DNA of 64,000 nt, taken from NCBI RefSeq assembly GCF_014697075.1, contig NZ_JACJRE010000003.1, positions 207,021-271,020 on the forward strand, given 5' to 3'. Under the pieces are notes generated by a model. That model had not been told where the DNA came from and ran no database searches. It worked only from the letters and a program-made list of their open reading frames with translations. The stretch comes from Tolypothrix sp. FACHB-123 (GTDB taxonomy: Bacteria; Cyanobacteriota; Cyanobacteriia; Cyanobacteriales; Nostocaceae). Each line of letters begins with the position of its first letter. Position 1 is the first letter of the stretch. Shown here one piece after another: positions 63,024-64,000 of the stretch. A program made the translations under genes and the position numbers.

Positions 63024-63028
63024 TGAGA

Positions 63029-63943
63029 TTATTCTCCAATTTCTATTTCCAGTAATTCTTCAAAATCTTTACTAAATTCATTGGAGACATCATCAATAAT
63101 ATTTGTATCTATCAAACTGTTATCTGCATTAATTAAATTTTCAATTCTACCATCTTTGATAGTGTAAGCACCAATATCATTAATATCTAGCATTTGATTT
63201 TCCGCCACAATTTTAGTTAATTTTTCCCACAAGCGATTATCAACAGACTTATTTCTTAATGATTTGATTGTATTACCTGCCTGAATCAGATTATTAAAAG
63301 CCGTTAATATATAAGGGCTATGAGTTGTTATAAAAAATTTATGTCTCTTATCAGTGATATTAAAAATTAAACTAATTAAATTGACAATGTGTTTTTGAGA
63401 TGTAGGAAATAAGTGTGCTTCTGGTTCTTCTATAATAAATAACCTTGTTGAACTCAGAAAAGGTAAAATCGCTAATATCAGAGTCATAGGTAAAGCTTCT
63501 TGCTGACCAGAAGATGAATTTGATAAATTTACCCTTCTATTATTGCTAGTGTAAATCCAGTCTTTTCCTTTTTCGTATACATAATTACCCACTATTATCT
63601 GACTAATTAATTCATCTATTTTTTCATTCTGTTGTTTATGAATATTTTTTCTATGGTCATATAGTTTTCTGACTAGTTCATAGTCTGAACCAAATTCTGT
63701 TAAAAAATAATCTATCGGAATGTCTCCTGATAAAAAAGAAAAAACATTGCTTTGTAAGTTAGCAAAGAAGGATCTACCTGCTGGAATGAAAGTTAATGAA
63801 TCTAGGCTATCTACTTGGTTTTCTTTAAGAATATAATCAGTAAAAATTTCATTAAAATATTCTTGAGTATTTTTGGTGGAACTTTTATGTTTTTCTATAT
63901 AAACCTCATCCATCTTGAAAACTGGAGTTTTCGCAGAAAACAT
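63029..63943 (-). CDS. ABC-type AAA ATPase, C-terminal part; reading frame broken upstream
   Basis: 304 residues from the ATG at 63943. ABC-ATPase elements: signature-like SNSSSGQQEALPM (residues 141-153), Walker B LFIIEEPEAHLFP (168-180), H-loop FITTHSPYIL (H208). There is no Walker A, which must lie further N-terminal. In the same frame, codons continue to the window edge (HSTFSIPV at 64000-63977) except for one TGA at 63974-63976. The gene therefore looks like a longer ATPase, of the kind found in antiphage ATPase-nuclease pairs, with a premature stop. Upstream sequence beyond the window is needed to confirm. Confidence 0.78.
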   Translation of the reverse strand: MFSAKTPVFKMDEVYIEKHKSSTKNTQEYFNEIFTDYILKENQVDSLDSLTFIPAGRSFFANLQSNVFSFLSGDIPIDYFLTEFGSDYELVRKLYDHRKNIHKQQNEKIDELISQIIVGNYVYEKGKDWIYTSNNRRVNLSNSSSGQQEALPMTLILAILPFLSSTRLFIIEEPEAHLFPTSQKHIVNLISLIFNITDKRHKFFITTHSPYILTAFNNLIQAGNTIKSLRNKSVDNRLWEKLTKIVAENQMLDINDIGAYTIKDGRIENLINADNSLIDTNIIDDVSNEFSKDFEELLEIEIGE

Positions 63944-64000
63944 ATTACTGTGGATAGGTGGTGTGGTAGAAAATCAAACAGGAATGCTAAAAGTAGAATG

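Overview
The window looks like chromosome of a filamentous, probably heterocyst-forming cyanobacterium (Nostocales). The palindrome GCGATCGC (HIP1) and its core GCGATCG recur in genes and spacers on both strands. The gene set includes CP47 (psbB) with psbT, cytochrome b6 and subunit IV (petB, petD), geranylgeranyl reductase (chlP), Ycf34, CGLD27, a SpkB-like kinase and a Nat/Bgt-type amino-acid transporter. Many spacers hold the short tandem heptamer repeats typical of this group. No rRNA, CRISPR array or prophage is visible. The only RNA gene I can support is an initiator tRNA.

Layout. 1-5150: a C5 cytosine methyltransferase cut by the left edge, a DUF697-type GTPase, tRNA-fMet, an L-asparaginase, and a CGLD27/rsfS pair. 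5670-16750: a WcaI-like glycosyltransferase, the natF-natG-natH-bgtA operon, YbjN and DUF3318 proteins, queE, a STAS-sugar transferase fusion, and an AAA protein of the vWA-MoxR-associated (VMAP) type. 16840-20650: an intact-ended IS630 element, a PEP-CTERM protein, a gene-poor stretch and a toxin-antitoxin pair. 20669-35750: acnB, ferredoxin, DUF3326, a CPBP protease, purN, an orphan sugar permease, a SpkB-like kinase, an FHA protein, recA, a second PEP-CTERM paralogue and chlP. 35993-43340: two coiled-coil proteins beside a YidD with a cysteine-rich tail, cysA, a WD40 protein, two Uma2 proteins and a HAD hydrolase. 43468-60310: ribosomal protein S1, psbT-psbB, a peptide-type ABC transporter, the CCA enzyme, ycf34, tsaB, an RsbW-like kinase, petB-petD divergent from ctpA, a degenerate metallo-beta-lactamase protein and a site-2 protease.

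60486-64000 is the most unusual part. A two-gene cassette on the minus strand, an ABC-type AAA ATPase followed by a small protein with a D...ExK pattern, resembles an antiphage or conflict module. The small gene is split by a 2.1-kb transposon (60620-62718) with 44-bp perfect terminal inverted repeats and a perfect 10-bp target duplication. Removing the transposon and one copy of the duplication restores an uninterrupted 142-residue reading frame. The ATPase reading frame is also broken, by an in-frame TGA near the right edge. The transposon has a Tn5/IS4-like transposase in two frames, a passenger gene, and three matching hairpins, each with a 7-nt loop, in front of, between and after the two genes.

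Most other genes are ordinary housekeeping or photosynthesis genes in small operons or alone. Functional assignments come from motifs recognised by eye; no database search was run.
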